7,262 nt of DNA from Bacteroidota bacterium. GTDB taxonomy: Bacteria > Bacteroidota > Bacteroidia > Chitinophagales > Chitinophagaceae. Within the stretch, counting starts at the first letter, position 1. The number at the start of each line of letters is the position of its first letter. Shown one piece after another: positions 6,339 to 7,262 of the stretch. The position numbers and the translations under genes were made by a program. The notes under the pieces were generated by a model, which saw nothing but the letters and a program-made list of their open reading frames with translations, had not been told where the DNA came from and searched no databases. The stretch spans positions 1 through 7,262 of the forward strand of contig JAEWIW010000417.1 of assembly GCA_023386855.1 (NCBI GenBank), read 5' to 3'.

Positions 6339-7262
6339 TTACCAAACTGTTTTTCCGTTCCAGTAAGGTGTTTGTTCAATCAATTTGTTCGTGGTCAGGA
6401 TCCTTCCGCTAACAGGCCAGTAGTATCCTTCCTGCTGGTATCTTTCAGGAGTCATCGCTGAAGAGAAAGGCCAGTAGTTGTTACGAACATAATCGAAGAA
6501 TATTTTTCCTTCACCAATCAGCTCAGCAGTTCTCTGTTGAAGCACTTCTGTCATCAGGTCAGATCCTGAATAAGGCAACAAACCTGCGCGTGCTCGGATC
6601 TCGTTAACGATCGGAGCCGCATTGGCTGCCTGGTTATTCTTGATATAGGCTTCAGCAAGCAGCAGCTTAACACCGGTGAACCTGAATACAGGAATATTTG
6701 ATTCAGCGAAATAAGCATTGTATTCATTCCACTGCCTTGCAGGGTCAACAATGAATGATGCGAATTTTGTCATCCAGGTTACCATGTTACGATCCTTTGC
6801 CACCTGGCTAACATCAGAATAAGGTTCATTATAAGGAGATTCCCATGCCTGCCAGAAAAGATCTGCACGCCTGTCTTCCGGGTATTCAGGATAAATGAAT
6901 TCTTTCTTGTTGGCAGGAACCCAGTTGATATAGTTTGCCCTGTCCTTGCTTTCATCACCATCTAATGGAGATAATTTACAGGTCAGTGATTCAATACCAC
7001 CCTGGTCGGCACGATAGGATTCACCCTGGTCAAAAGCAATGTTCAATTCAAATACCGCTTCTGAACTTTGTCCTTTGAACATGTTCTTTACAGAAGAACT
7101 ATTATCATAAGGAACAAGGCTATACCTTCCATTATTCACTACATCTTCAAGAACAGTTACTGCATTGGAGAGGTATTCGGTGTTGGCTTCACCATCTCTT
7201 TGCTTAAGGAAAGCCATCCAGAGATTTGCATAACCGCTCAAAGCTTCGGCACTTCCCTTGTT
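6339..7262 (-). CDS. SusD/RagB-family nutrient-binding outer-membrane lipoprotein (C-terminal part, 5' end outside window)
   Basis: This is the C-terminal 307 codons of a SusD-like protein, the cell-surface lipoprotein that lids a SusC TonB-dependent transporter and binds its glycan. The reading frame is open through the window edge at 7262 (first visible residues NKGSAEALSGYANLW), and the family's usual length of about 500-600 residues means roughly 200-300 N-terminal residues, including the lipobox, are missing. The frame's in-window TTG at 7239-7241 is an internal Leu codon, not a start. Family hallmarks, numbered from the first visible residue, are IPVFRFTGVKLLLAEAY (190-206), VNEIRARAGL (219-228), the QQRTAELIGEGKIFFDYVRN signature helix (242-261), and the terminal YYWPVSGRIL...NKLIEQTPYWNGK. 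A TPR-like helix pair is visible at the start. It ends at TAA and is followed after 18 bases by the FAS1 gene. A susC gene is expected upstream, beyond 7262. Confidence 0.96.
   Translation of the reverse strand, partial: NKGSAEALSGYANLWMAFLKQRDGEANTEYLSNAVTVLEDVVNNGRYSLVPYDNSSSVKNMFKGQSSEAVFELNIAFDQGESYRADQGGIESLTCKLSPLDGDESKDRANYINWVPANKKEFIYPEYPEDRRADLFWQAWESPYNEPYSDVSQVAKDRNMVTWMTKFASFIVDPARQWNEYNAYFAESNIPVFRFTGVKLLLAEAYIKNNQAANAAPIVNEIRARAGLLPYSGSDLMTEVLQQRTAELIGEGKIFFDYVRNNYWPFSSAMTPERYQQEGYYWPVSGRILTTNKLIEQTPYWNGKTVW

Noticed and set aside
7239..7241. TTG as the start codon of the SusD-like gene.
   Set aside because: The frame stays open to the window edge with family-consistent sequence (NKGSAEAL) before it, and no signal peptide or lipobox follows the TTG, so it is an internal Leu codon.

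Overview
The window looks like a carbohydrate-uptake and degradation locus from a member of the Bacteroidota, most likely a Chitinophagaceae-type soil or rhizosphere bacterium. The grounds are a SusD/RagB-family outer-membrane protein, a run of secreted lipoproteins with Bacteroidota-style signal sequences, starts without clear Shine-Dalgarno sites, and moderate GC. The genus assignment is inference.

Layout. (1) 39-2060, minus strand: a secreted glycoside hydrolase family 2 enzyme with both catalytic glutamates. (2) 2061-2270: a 210-base divergent intergenic region with several near-perfect palindromes that are candidate operators. (3) 2271-3281, plus strand: a complete LacI/GalR-family regulator. 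(4) 3282-3347: a short convergent intergenic region made largely of a GC-rich 13-base tandem repeat with strong hairpin potential. (5) 3348-7262, minus strand: a tight four-gene block with gaps of 18, 24 and 15 bases. Read in its own direction it encodes the C-terminal 307 residues of a SusD-like protein (the rest, and presumably susC, lie beyond 7262), a FAS1 (fasciclin) lipoprotein, a DUF5007-like lipoprotein, and an uncharacterised secreted protein with a conserved-looking HRFE core, four cysteines and a six-lysine C-terminus.

How the parts may work together. SusD normally caps a SusC TonB-dependent channel and captures oligosaccharides. The two lipoproteins encoded after it are likely surface accessories that bind glycan or stabilise the complex, and the last gene may be a secreted enzyme or binding protein. 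The GH2 enzyme would cut the imported or bound sugar. The LacI-type regulator, divergent from GH2 and convergent with the SUS operon, is the obvious candidate sugar sensor. No classical system such as CRISPR, phage, IS element, tRNA or rRNA is visible. The least explained parts are the secreted protein at 3348-4421, the FAS1 plus DUF5007-like accessory pair, and the repeat at 3282-3337.
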